24,342 nt of DNA, taken from Oscillospiraceae bacterium. Its GTDB lineage: Bacteria; Bacillota; Clostridia; Oscillospirales; Ruminococcaceae. This document shows, one piece after another, positions 1-6,707 of the stretch. The notes beneath the pieces were generated by a model. The model saw only the letters and a list, made by a program, of their open reading frames with translations. It was not told where the DNA came from and did not search any database. Every line of letters begins with the position of its first letter. The stretch's first letter is position 1. The DNA lies in the NCBI GenBank assembly GCA_031285945.1, contig JAITVF010000133.1, forward strand, positions 1 through 24,342. Reading direction: 5' to 3'. Position numbers and translations under genes: made by a program.

Positions 1-810
1 TGCCACCGACCCGTATGGCGAATAGCGCCGCGCGTATTTTTCAAACAGCTTCCGGTCAATTTTCCGGTGATGATAGAGCATACGCAGTCCGCGCTGTATC
101 GCCAAATCGCCGAAACTCAGCACATCGGGGCGCTGCAGGCAAAATATCATCAGCATCTCGGCCGTCCATACGCCGATACCCTTGAGTGCGGAAAGTCTGC
201 TGACGATCTCCGCATCGGGGAGATTGCGGAGCACCTCAACGCTGAATTTCCCGGTATGCACCTTATCGGCAAAATCCTTTATGTAATCCGCTTTTCTGAA
301 CGAGATTCCGCAGGCTTGAATATCCTCACGGGAAGCAGAGAACACGGTATCTACCGTGATGATTCCGAGTTTATCCGTCAGCCGGTTCCATACGGTTTTC
401 AAAGCGGCGGAAGAAATTTGCTGCCCGACAATGTGATGGATGACAGCAGAAAATAAATCGCTGTCTACCTCGCGGTTTATGTGCCCGATAGCGTCAATCG
501 CTTCTCCGAGCCGTTTGTCTTTGCGCTTCAAGTAATCGGTGGCGGTGTCGCCATATTCAAAATACATCGTATGACCCTCAATCAACGATTCTTTTTCTTC
601 TCTCGAAAGCTGCTTAATAGCGTACTCCCGCCGCTGTGCCAGCCGCTTGTCCACGTATTCTTCGCAATAAACCAGTTTTGCTGGAAGCCGCGACCGGGTA
701 TATTTTGCTCCTGTTCCCGCGTTATGCGCCCGGACCCGGCGGCACAAATCGCTTGTCCATCCGGTGTAAAGCGTTCCGTCAGCGCAACGGAGAATGTATG
801 TGTAGTTCAT
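1..810 (-). CDS. GIY-YIG nuclease / AlkA-type DNA glycosylase fusion (partial, 3' end outside window)
   Basis: Open on the minus strand from an ATG at 810 to the window edge (270 codons, no stop seen). Residues about 3-76 form a GIY-YIG endonuclease domain of the small YhbQ/UPF0213 type: YTYIL, then LYTGWT, the conserved Arg in LCRRVRAHN, and the metal-ligand Glu in RREYAIK (E62). From about residue 82 it becomes an HhH-GPD base-excision glycosylase of the DNA-3-methyladenine glycosylase II family, with IVGQQISSAA, a helix-hairpin-helix LKGIGVWTAEMLM (209-221) and the expected catalytic Asp in FGDLAIQRG (D235). The two domains share one frame with no stop between them, so this is a fusion and not two genes. 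A GGAGG lies 7 nt before the start. It is the last visible gene of a tight operon (34 nt after the AlkZ-related gene). Expected role (inference): removal of alkylated bases, with a linked nuclease acting on DNA. Confidence 0.85.
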   Translation of the reverse strand, partial: MNYTYILRCADGTLYTGWTSDLCRRVRAHNAGTGAKYTRSRLPAKLVYCEEYVDKRLAQRREYAIKQLSREEKESLIEGHTMYFEYGDTATDYLKRKDKRLGEAIDAIGHINREVDSDLFSAVIHHIVGQQISSAALKTVWNRLTDKLGIITVDTVFSASREDIQACGISFRKADYIKDFADKVHTGKFSVEVLRNLPDAEIVSRLSALKGIGVWTAEMLMIFCLQRPDVLSFGDLAIQRGLRMLYHHRKIDRKLFEKYARRYSPYGSVA

Positions 811-844
811 TGCAACACCTCCGGCCGCTCACAGGGATCGGCCA

Positions 845-1540
845 TTATCCCAAAATAAACTTTTTTACCTTTTTCCCGTTGGCAGCCGGGTTCAGCCTGT
901 AAACGCGCTCAGTAATTGCGTCAATCGCTTTACCCTTATCAAGTTTGCCTGCCCGCTCAAAAACTTCCGGAGGCCAAAACGATTCTGTCAGGCAAAAACA
1001 GGTCGTATGCCACCCGTATTCTTCGCCGTACTTATTTCGTTTTTGCGCCGTGCCGCTCACCGTAACAAATAATCCCGCCTGGAGGTCGAGCAACGCCCTC
1101 TCAAACTGTGACTTATCCTCTTTGCCAAATCCTGCGACCCGTTTTAATTCGTGTAATGGCAAAGTATGGTGCTCTTTCAGCGCATCTACAAGCCGCTTGG
1201 CATTTCTGCTCACCAGCCCCTCGGAATAGAAATCCCCAAAATCGCCTCCGCCACGCCGCGCCGCCAAAAAATACGGATACCATTCCCGGGTGATGAACCC
1301 GCCCTTACGGAAGAATACCTTTGCGTAGGAGATGTCGTCACGGTCGTCCAGTACACGGATACGCCACTCCCACGGGTCTGTGTCGGGGTCGCCGGTATGC
1401 CAGCGTACCGGGCTGTCCCGCGGTTCATTGCGCCAATCAAAATCTATCAGCCCGAACACACCCTCATTATTCCCGCCGGCGATAGAAAATCCGGCGGAGA
1501 GCAATTCCCGGCAAAAATCGCTATAATTGCGTATCATCAT
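845..1540 (-). CDS. AlkZ-related (YcaQ-like winged-helix) protein
   Basis: A 231-residue protein starting at an ATGATG pair preceded by AGGGG. The N-terminal half holds the signature block WEWRIRVLDDRDD, then KVFFRKGGFITREWYPYFLAARR. The C-terminal half reads as winged-helix repeats (LHELKRVAGF, FERALLDLQAGLFVTVSGTAQKRNKYG, GWHTTCFCL). This resembles proteins described as AlkZ-related, distant relatives of the E. coli YcaQ/AlkZ glycosylase that unhooks DNA interstrand crosslinks. I do not see the catalytic Gln-x-Gln motif of true AlkZ near the N-terminus, so glycosylase activity is uncertain. It sits between an immunity-like gene and the GIY-YIG/AlkA fusion, which supports a DNA-repair or genotoxin-resistance role by context only. 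Confidence 0.7.
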   Translation of the reverse strand: MMIRNYSDFCRELLSAGFSIAGGNNEGVFGLIDFDWRNEPRDSPVRWHTGDPDTDPWEWRIRVLDDRDDISYAKVFFRKGGFITREWYPYFLAARRGGGDFGDFYSEGLVSRNAKRLVDALKEHHTLPLHELKRVAGFGKEDKSQFERALLDLQAGLFVTVSGTAQKRNKYGEEYGWHTTCFCLTESFWPPEVFERAGKLDKGKAIDAITERVYRLNPAANGKKVKKFILG

Positions 1541-1555
1541 ATCAACCCCTGCTTT

Positions 1556-2098
1556 TTATTTCAGCATAAAGTCCGCCCACTCAAAAGGTACGGAAGCGTA
1601 ATGCTCACCCCAGTATTTGATTCGCGTAATATAATGCGCTTTGCGCTTTTCAACAGGCTCTCTGCAATATTCGACGCCGTATTGACGAATTATCGCCGTC
1701 AGTTCATACATCGGAAAGCCTATCGCGTGACCGGAGGCGTGAACCGTACCGCAGGCTTGGCCTACCGCGTGACACAGGGCAATGTCGCATGGCGACGTGA
1801 TTTCTTTCGCAAAAGTGTGACAGTTTAAGATTGCCTTCTGAGCAGTTGGCATCTTCACTTTGCCCTGCGCCCACGCCTTGCTTGCCGTAAGAGCATCTGA
1901 TGGGCGGTGTTCGTCGGGATACTTCTCCAGCAGAATACATACCGCTTCGCCCGCAAGCTCAAACGCCCACAGTGCTGTTGCACGGTGGGTCTGCGCAACA
2001 ATCAAACCGGCCAAATCGGCAAGATAGGCGCTGTTCTTTGAAAAGAGAATCTGATTTTTCCGCTTCATTCTGCTCTGTACTTCATCAAGCCAATCCAT
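1556..2098 (-). CDS. Imm5-like putative immunity protein
   Basis: A 180-residue all-helical protein; ATG at 2098 with GGAGG about 7 nt upstream. It resembles the Imm-5 family of predicted immunity proteins from polymorphic toxin systems: a helical region with HRATALWAFELAGEAV, an acidic-basic segment with the SKAWAQGKV motif, and a His-rich C-terminal core AVGQACGTVHASGHAIGFPMYELTAI. In the family these His residues are conserved; their role is unknown. No cognate toxin gene is next to it, so it is an orphan here. It lies 22 nt after the SWIM/thioesterase gene and 15 nt before the AlkZ-related gene, so it is almost certainly cotranscribed with them. Family assignment is from memory of motifs; function is inferred. 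Confidence 0.65.
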   Translation of the reverse strand: MDWLDEVQSRMKRKNQILFSKNSAYLADLAGLIVAQTHRATALWAFELAGEAVCILLEKYPDEHRPSDALTASKAWAQGKVKMPTAQKAILNCHTFAKEITSPCDIALCHAVGQACGTVHASGHAIGFPMYELTAIIRQYGVEYCREPVEKRKAHYITRIKYWGEHYASVPFEWADFMLK

Positions 2099-2120
2099 CA
2101 GACATCCTCCAAATTCCGCT

Positions 2121-2822
2121 TTATTTATCCTTGATTCTTTTCTTTGCTTTGTTCAGCAATGCCTCTTCATCAACAACCATGCGGATATGACTTCCTTTGC
2201 CGATTTCGCCTGCTTCATCTCTGGCGGAAACTTCAAAGGTAATATTACGCCCCCGAACGGAAACAACAGTCGCTGTCGCGCTTATTTTCATGCCGAGCGG
2301 ACTGGCGGCGGTATGGTCTGCATGGATACTGACACCGACAGAAGTTTGCCCGGCGCCCAGCGCGTCAGAGAGAACGGCACAGGCGGCTTTCTCCATCAGC
2401 GCCACCATCATCGGCGTGGCAAAGACATCAAGGGTTCCGCTTCCGACTGCTTTAGCAGTGTTGCGTTCGGTGACGACCGTATCAGCGGTTGAAGTTTTGC
2501 CAAGCGTTATTGCCGACGCAACGACTCTTCCTTGAATGGCGAGAACCGCCGCGACGACATGACGGCAAACGGGCGGCTCTTTATAATCAAGCGTGCAGTG
2601 GCAGGTAAAGTGCTCGATATCCTGCCCGTCACGGGAAAACTGGAGAGTGACTACTTTGAAACTCCCTTTGTGGGGTACGCGGGCCCAGTAAATACCCGGT
2701 TCATGTTCTTCAAATTCAACACCGCCTTGATGGTAGACCTTGATGCCGCGCTCTATGTCTCCAACAATATGATTGCGGCTTTCCATCGTGGTAAGGCTCA
2801 CGGATATTTTTCTTTCGGACAT
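2121..2822 (-). CDS. SWIM zinc-finger / FlK-like thioesterase fusion protein
   Basis: A 233-residue protein read from the ATG at 2822, chosen because AAGGAG lies 7 nt upstream; a longer frame to 2918 exists but has no ribosome binding site and gives an Arg/Ser-rich low-complexity start. Residues about 20-100 contain a SWIM-type zinc finger with C74-x-C76...C86-x-H88 (FTCHCTLDYKEPPVCRHVV). Residues about 128-220 form a hot-dog domain of the fluoroacetyl-CoA thioesterase (FlK) type, with the putative triad T136 (ATPMM), E144 (LMEKA) and H170 (HADHTA) and the typical GxxIGKGSHIRMVV end. SWIM domains bind DNA or proteins; FlK-like enzymes hydrolyse small acyl-CoAs. Having both in one chain is unusual. 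It is the first gene of the four-gene leftward operon, and an AbiEi-type inverted repeat lies 115 nt upstream. Confidence 0.75.
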   Translation of the reverse strand: MSERKISVSLTTMESRNHIVGDIERGIKVYHQGGVEFEEHEPGIYWARVPHKGSFKVVTLQFSRDGQDIEHFTCHCTLDYKEPPVCRHVVAAVLAIQGRVVASAITLGKTSTADTVVTERNTAKAVGSGTLDVFATPMMVALMEKAACAVLSDALGAGQTSVGVSIHADHTAASPLGMKISATATVVSVRGRNITFEVSARDEAGEIGKGSHIRMVVDEEALLNKAKKRIKDK

Positions 2823-2936
2823 TCGGATACTCCTTCGCATCGTTGTTTCAGACATTCCGGACAACACGCTGTCAAACCTTATTTGAAGAGATCGTCGGCT
2901 CAGAGATCGCCGGCTCATGTGACGCGGTAATATTCT

Positions 2937-2966
2937 CGTCCCAAAATTCGTATACTTTTTGGGACG
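2937..2966. promoter_or_regulatory. Second AbiEi-type operator-like inverted repeat
   Basis: A 30-bp imperfect palindrome, CGTCCCAAA - 12 nt - TTTGGGACG, with the same half-sites and the same total length as the repeat over the abiEi promoter at 4593-4622. It lies after the end of abiEii and 115 nt before the SWIM/thioesterase start. On the minus strand it is not followed by a T-run, so it is not a normal terminator. I see no convincing -35/-10 pair around it. Operator function is inferred from the match to the first copy. Confidence 0.6.
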
Positions 2967-3013
2967 GAATCAAAGCGCGTTGATTTCATTTTCCAAAGTC
3001 TTTATGCCTTCCG

Positions 3014-3967
3014 TCAATTCGTCAAAAGACGGATATTCTCCAACAGCATTTCAGCCATGTTGTTATAATCATTTCGCAGAGCGTCAAAGCGAAAACGCGG
3101 CGGGAGCAGCCTCATTGATCCCGGCACAGCTTCCTCATACTTAGCCCAAGCTCTGGGGTAAAACTTCATCTTGAATAGCACTACTTTTTTGAGCAGGTCG
3201 AGCCGCTTCAATGAAATCACTTTATGCTCAGATTTCGCTATGCAGTACAAATCATAGTAGTGACGGGAATATCGCATCGGCATTGCAAGATGTCCAGGTC
3301 GATTTGCTTCGTGGTGCAATATCGTAGCTTTCTCCCAAAATGTTCTTTCAGCCGAACTGGTTAAGACAGTGGCGGAAGCGGCTTGCGGCAGATTGGGATA
3401 ATACTCAAAGATATATGGAGTAACGATCCTTTCTATGGCTGGCGTCCATGCGGCCAACGCGCCAATCTCTAATCGGATGGACTGTAAAATAGATTCTGCG
3501 CTGAAAAGCTGAGGGTAATGAAAGTGAATCGTCTGCGGATCGGCGGGATCAATCTCAACCTTGATGTCTTCGCCTATAATTTCTGACACATCTGATTTGA
3601 AAACGGGCATAAATTCTTCGGCAAGAAAAATCTCAGCCCTCGCGTTTGCCTCTTTGTTGAAGGCATCCTGTTTGGTATTTGAGCGCTCTTGCCACGGCTC
3701 ATCCTTTTCATAACCGAGCAGCCGCCAGTCTAAAATCAAGTCGAGATCCTCAGAAAATCGTTTTATCAGGCCAAAACACTTGGAAAGGCTGGTGCCGCCC
3801 TTAAAAGTCAACCGTCGCCGAAATTTACTCTTGTGAAAAAGATAGCCCAGCAGCAGGCATACCCAGTAATCCTTTTCGATGATGGCTTCATGAACGCCCA
3901 TTTTTTGCGCCGTATTACGGAAAATGGTGCGCCGCTCTTCTTCAGACAGCTTCAAAATACTGTGCAT
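3014..3967 (-). CDS. abiEii: AbiEii-type nucleotidyltransferase toxin (C-terminal tail frameshifted)
   Basis: A 317-residue protein starting one base after the abiEi stop, with the GGAGG ribosome binding site inside the end of abiEi. It has the family hallmarks: IIEKDYWVCLLL, the nucleotidyltransferase motif FKGGTSLSK (residues about 55-63), the acidic SEDLDLIL (72-79), ERTFWEKATILHHEANRP and SRHYYDLYCIAKS. AbiEii toxins of type IV toxin-antitoxin systems are nucleotidyltransferases; related MenT toxins modify tRNA 3' ends, and the family can give phage abortive infection. The final residues LLENIRLLTN look wrong: the neighbouring frame continues as EYPSFDELTEGIKTLENEINAL to a stop at 2970, the coiled-coil tail expected for this family. 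A one-base loss (or two-base gain) near 3040 therefore appears to have replaced about 20 C-terminal residues. The catalytic half is intact, so it may still be active. Confidence 0.85.
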   Translation of the reverse strand: MHSILKLSEEERRTIFRNTAQKMGVHEAIIEKDYWVCLLLGYLFHKSKFRRRLTFKGGTSLSKCFGLIKRFSEDLDLILDWRLLGYEKDEPWQERSNTKQDAFNKEANARAEIFLAEEFMPVFKSDVSEIIGEDIKVEIDPADPQTIHFHYPQLFSAESILQSIRLEIGALAAWTPAIERIVTPYIFEYYPNLPQAASATVLTSSAERTFWEKATILHHEANRPGHLAMPMRYSRHYYDLYCIAKSEHKVISLKRLDLLKKVVLFKMKFYPRAWAKYEEAVPGSMRLLPPRFRFDALRNDYNNMAEMLLENIRLLTN

Positions 3968-3968
3968 A

Positions 3969-4577
3969 TCAATTTCCTCCGCAAATCGTTCTTATGGCCT
4001 GATAAACCCATGCCGTTGTAGGCATGGCTTCCCTTAACAGTGCTTGCTGTTCGCTTTTCGTTAGTGAAGACCGGATCTTCCCGATTGCTTCGCAGTCAAC
4101 ACTGTCTTTCCCCAACGCCTTAATCCCTTGAATTACAAGAGCGGTCTTATGACTCATACCGGTGATTTCACGATTGTTGCGGTGCCTAAACTCAAGCGTG
4201 ATGTTACCGAACGAAAAACTGTTATATGCCCCGTCGCTGATGTAGCTCCACCTTGCGGAAACCTGTGTGGATAGGCCCAACATATTCAAAGCAGTTATTC
4301 CTGACGGTGCGATATTCCAGTTGAATTTTCGAGCAATCGCTAACGCCACTTGATGCGGCGAAGGAGCTTCGTACTCCTGCAAAAGTTCGCTGAAGCGCGG
4401 GCAGTAATAGATGCCGCGCAATATCTTCTGTATCGTTCCTTCATCAGTCAAACGGTTCAAAGCTTTGCGGGCTGTCTCATATTCAGCGATTTCCAAAAAG
4501 TCGTTCGCGATAAAAACAGCATCACCGTTGAAGTTTTCAATTTGATTTTTGATTTTTTCAGTAATAATGTCACGCAT
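3969..4577 (-). CDS. abiEi: AbiEi-type antitoxin / transcriptional autorepressor (DUF6088-like)
   Basis: A 202-residue protein beginning MRDIITEKIKNQI at the ATG at 4577, preceded by AGGAGG at 7 nt spacing. An upstream extension to 4709 is open but crosses the promoter palindrome and is rejected. The N-terminal winged helix (residues about 1-65: VFIANDFLEIAEYETARKALNRLTDEGTIQKILRGIYYCP) resembles the DNA-binding part of AbiEi antitoxins. The C-terminal part (ALNMLGLSTQVSARWSYIS..., LEFRHRNNREI) resembles the toxin-countering domain. It is immediately followed by abiEii (1-nt gap), so the pair is translationally coupled. Family members repress their own promoter by binding inverted repeats; a perfect 17-bp-arm palindrome lies directly upstream. 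Confidence 0.85.
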   Translation of the reverse strand: MRDIITEKIKNQIENFNGDAVFIANDFLEIAEYETARKALNRLTDEGTIQKILRGIYYCPRFSELLQEYEAPSPHQVALAIARKFNWNIAPSGITALNMLGLSTQVSARWSYISDGAYNSFSFGNITLEFRHRNNREITGMSHKTALVIQGIKALGKDSVDCEAIGKIRSSLTKSEQQALLREAMPTTAWVYQAIRTICGGN

Positions 4578-4588
4578 AACGAAACCTC

Positions 4589-4631
4589 CTTTCGTCCCAA
4601 ATATTATATGATATTTGGGACGAAAGGGCAA
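4589..4631 (-). promoter_or_regulatory. abiEi promoter with a perfect 17-bp-arm palindromic operator
   Basis: On the minus strand TTGCCC (4626-4631), a 17-nt spacer and TATAAT (4603-4608) form a good sigma-A promoter. The inverted repeat CCTTTCGTCCCAAATAT / ATATTTGGGACGAAAGG (loop of 6) covers the spacer, the -10 and the start region, and its far arm touches the AGGAGG of abiEi. A protein bound here would block transcription. AbiEi autorepression through promoter palindromes is known for the family; binding here is inferred. Confidence 0.7.
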
Positions 4632-4639
4632 CGACAAAA

Positions 4640-5182
4640 TTAAAAATTGGGGGATTCGGGGAAAAACATCCGCAAAACATCCAGACAGTCCTTTGAGGTA
4701 TAGCCCCACAAGACTGAACTGAGGGCCTCAATGGCCTCCTGCCTTTTCCGGTAGTATGTCCGGTAGCTGATGTCACGGACTAGCGGGCGCAGCTTTTCGA
4801 TGATTTCGTCCACGTTGCGGAGTTGCTGCGGGGACAGGAAGGTGTAGTAGAGAATCCAGTAATAGGATTCCCCGTTTTTGTGCTTTGTCCGGAGCAATTC
4901 GACTGCCGACTCCATGAGTTTCAGCATCTTATGGCTGCGCTCAATACATTTGGCGTGGTGCTCAATATCGCTGCCCGACAGATCGGCGCCTGCAAGGTAG
5001 ATAGAATCCAGAAAATCTTCAATGCTGCTGCCGTACTCAATCTGAAAGCTTTTCCGCACCTGCTGGACAGACAGTTCAAGGCTCCAAACAACGTCCCGGT
5101 ACTTTTTCAGAAGCCGCCATGTGTCGTGATAGACTGGATTCTCCGTTATTTCGCTTTCGATGGTCTTTTTCTTCTTTGCCAT
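4640..5182 (-). CDS. Sigma-factor-like helix-turn-helix protein of a mobile element (hypothetical)
   Basis: A 180-residue protein starting with the ATG at 5182, which overlaps the stop of the preceding gene (TGATG); AAGGAGGG lies just upstream. It begins with a Lys-rich stretch (MAKKKKTIESE) and is predicted helical throughout. The segment RPLVRDISYRTYYRKRQEAIEALSSVLWGY (residues about 135-165) resembles the C-terminal DNA-binding helix-turn-helix of phage ArpU-like or sigma-70 region 4-like regulators. No catalytic motif is seen. Its tight coupling to the replication/regulatory protein gene suggests a regulator of the same integrative element. The function is not established. Confidence 0.6.
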   Translation of the reverse strand: MAKKKKTIESEITENPVYHDTWRLLKKYRDVVWSLELSVQQVRKSFQIEYGSSIEDFLDSIYLAGADLSGSDIEHHAKCIERSHKMLKLMESAVELLRTKHKNGESYYWILYYTFLSPQQLRNVDEIIEKLRPLVRDISYRTYYRKRQEAIEALSSVLWGYTSKDCLDVLRMFFPESPNF

Positions 5183-6357
5183 CACGAATCCCTCCTTCCA
5201 GGCTTATTTTCCGCAGTCAACAGCCCCAACTCAAACACAAACATCTTTTTTCGCCCCTCACAGGATATTTCGAGGATGAAACGCTCTCCCTGTGGAAAAC
5301 ATCTGCCTTGTAAGACTGACTGTTGAGAATCTGCCTTTCTGCAGCCGGGAGATAAGGGAGATAACTTATACTTGGATTTCTGGCATCCGCAGCACGAAAC
5401 CCCAAGCGCGGCCAGCATTTCCGCCGCTTTCCGGACAGCAATTTCAATGTGCGGATTTGAGACGCAAGACTCCGCATTTGAAACGCAAAGCGGTATTGCC
5501 GCAGGCACGGTTTCCGGGTTGTCCGGGCAGCCGTTGTCAGACACGGATGTTTTGATATTCAGCGACATGGCGATTTCTTCTTTGTCAATCATCACATCGG
5601 AAATCCGGAACATGGTGGAAAGGTAGTCGTTCAGGCAGATTACGCTGCCGTGGCGGCCGGGGAAGGAGAGCAGCGTGATGTACTCCTGCTGTTCCAGTTT
5701 TTTCAGAATCCGCCCGGCCGTTGCCTTTGACAACCCCCACCGCTGGGCAAGCTCCGCATAGCCCGTCAGCGGAGAACCCGTCCCGTTCCGCATATAGACC
5801 ACAGGGCCCGCTTCGGAGCCCTGCACCTGCTCGTCGTTGTAAACGGTGTTCATCCAAAGATCCAGCACAATATCCATCTCCGAGCATCGTTCTGCGCTGA
5901 CAATTTCTGCAGCCTTTGAGACAGGCAGGAAAAAGAAGCCGGTGTCCTTCTGGCAGGGCGCGTTGTAATCAAGGATGGTGTTGAAGTGCCGCCATCCTTT
6001 GATTTTGAACTTGATTACATGACCCCGCCCCAAGCGCGTGTAGGTGATGAGATGCTGTTCCCGCAGCTTATCCAGTATGGCGATGGCCTGCCACTGGAAG
6101 CGGATGCGGAACCATTCCGTGATTTCTCCGGCCTTGCAGACCCATTCACCCGGATAGACTGGATAGTTGATGCCTCCGATGCGCTTATACGATGTCCGGA
6201 AGTTGGCGTAGGAGCAGAGGACGGTAAAATAAAAAAGGCCGGAGCCACCGCTTACGCGAATGCTCCGGTCGTCCATCAGGGTTCTTATGAATTGCCGGTA
6301 TATCCGGCAGCGCGGGTACTCCACGATTTGCTTGAGCTCAAGCTGATATTCTGGCAT
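5182..6357 (-). CDS. Winged-helix replication/regulatory protein typical of clostridial integrative elements
   Basis: A 391-residue protein with GGGAGG 6 nt before the ATG. The N-terminus (YPRCRIYRQFIRTLMDDRSIRVSGGSGLFYFTVLCSYANFRTS) and the following winged-helix-like part (FQWQAIAILDKLREQHLITYTRLGRGHVIKFKI) resemble a recurrent hypothetical protein found beside recombinase genes in clostridial mobile elements. A second helix-turn-helix of MarR-like form, ELAQRWGLSKATAGRILKKLEQQEYITL, lies around residues 200-230. The C-terminal part (residues 310-391) has a CxxC-like CCGCQKSKYKL and is poorly conserved. Two winged helices suggest a plasmid-type replication initiator or an element-encoded regulator; I cannot decide. 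It is the first gene of the leftward set that starts near the putative att site. Confidence 0.65.
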   Translation of the reverse strand: MPEYQLELKQIVEYPRCRIYRQFIRTLMDDRSIRVSGGSGLFYFTVLCSYANFRTSYKRIGGINYPVYPGEWVCKAGEITEWFRIRFQWQAIAILDKLREQHLITYTRLGRGHVIKFKIKGWRHFNTILDYNAPCQKDTGFFFLPVSKAAEIVSAERCSEMDIVLDLWMNTVYNDEQVQGSEAGPVVYMRNGTGSPLTGYAELAQRWGLSKATAGRILKKLEQQEYITLLSFPGRHGSVICLNDYLSTMFRISDVMIDKEEIAMSLNIKTSVSDNGCPDNPETVPAAIPLCVSNAESCVSNPHIEIAVRKAAEMLAALGVSCCGCQKSKYKLSPLSPGCRKADSQQSVLQGRCFPQGERFILEISCEGRKKMFVFELGLLTAENKPGRRDS

Positions 6358-6419
6358 ATTTTCCTCCCGTTCTGTTGTTAGGCTGAAATCTGAAAATTAT
6401 TCCGCTAAAATAGAAAACG

Positions 6420-6448
6420 CCCACCTCTTAATGAAAATCAAGAGGTGG
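6420..6448 (-). terminator. Intrinsic terminator, leftward
   Basis: Stem CCACCTCTT / AAGAGGTGG with a 10-nt loop; on the minus strand it is followed by GCGTTTTCTATTTT. It would stop transcripts arriving from the right, before the promoter region of the winged-helix protein. No complete gene that needs it remains to its right, so it may be left over from a lost integrase gene. Confidence 0.5.
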
Positions 6449-6479
6449 ACGCAGAGTGTTCCCTTTCAGGCCGCCGCGA

Positions 6480-6524
6480 TTTTGCTAATCATTTGCTAAT
6501 TGGACGTCGCCATATTAGCAAATG
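6480..6524. repeat. Three TTTGCTAAT repeats (two direct, one inverted)
   Basis: TTTTGCTAAT at 6480-6489, CATTTGCTAAT at 6490-6500 and its exact inverse ATTAGCAAATG at 6514-6524. The 11-bp inverted pair has a 13-nt spacer. The position, close to the putative att site and upstream of a putative replication/regulatory gene, fits integrase arm-type, excisionase or initiator binding sites; this is inference. Confidence 0.45.
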
Positions 6525-6656
6525 CGAGGCGGAACACGAAGCACGAATCAGTATGACCGCGCTCGAAATGTGCCGTAAATACAGGCATCAGGAGAGGCAC
6601 AGAGGACCACGCCGCATTAGGAAAAACTATGGTTTCTCAACTCCTAAGGGTGAATT

Positions 6657-6684
6657 GTGAGTTCGATTCTCGCCGGGGGTACCA
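6657..6684 (+). other. tRNA 3'-end remnant, putative attachment (att) site
   Basis: The sequence has the exact geometry of a tRNA 3' end: T-stem GTGAG, T-loop TTCGATT, T-stem CTCGC, 7-nt acceptor strand CGGGGGT, discriminator A and CCA. A matching 5' acceptor, D-arm and anticodon stem are not found upstream, so it is not a full tRNA gene. It is followed 23 nt later by a rightward terminator, as a native tRNA gene would be. Elements that insert in tRNA genes leave such a 3' fragment at the distal end; the restored tRNA would lie to the left, outside the window. Confidence 0.55.
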
Positions 6685-6707
6685 TAAGAGCCTTGCGCCG
6701 GACACAG

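Noticed and set aside
67..858. Plus-strand open frames over the first 860 bases
   Set aside because: They are antisense to the GIY-YIG/AlkA fusion, which has full domain signatures; the plus-strand translations have none.
2823..2918. Upstream extension of the SWIM/thioesterase frame by 32 residues
   Set aside because: The extension is Ser/Arg-rich and lacks a ribosome binding site, while the internal ATG at 2822 has AAGGAG at ideal spacing.
6480..6524. CRISPR-like or iteron array
   Set aside because: Only three short repeats, one of them inverted, without regular spacers; no array of any kind was seen in the window.
6445..6660. 71-codon plus-strand frame in the junction region
   Set aside because: It spans the repeat cluster and part of the tRNA-like fragment, and has no ribosome binding site and no recognisable motif.
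6590..6684. A complete tRNA gene at the CCA-ending sequence
   Set aside because: No 5' acceptor complement (ACCCCCG or GCCCCCG), no D-arm and no pairing anticodon stem around CTCCTAA; only the 3' end is tRNA-like.
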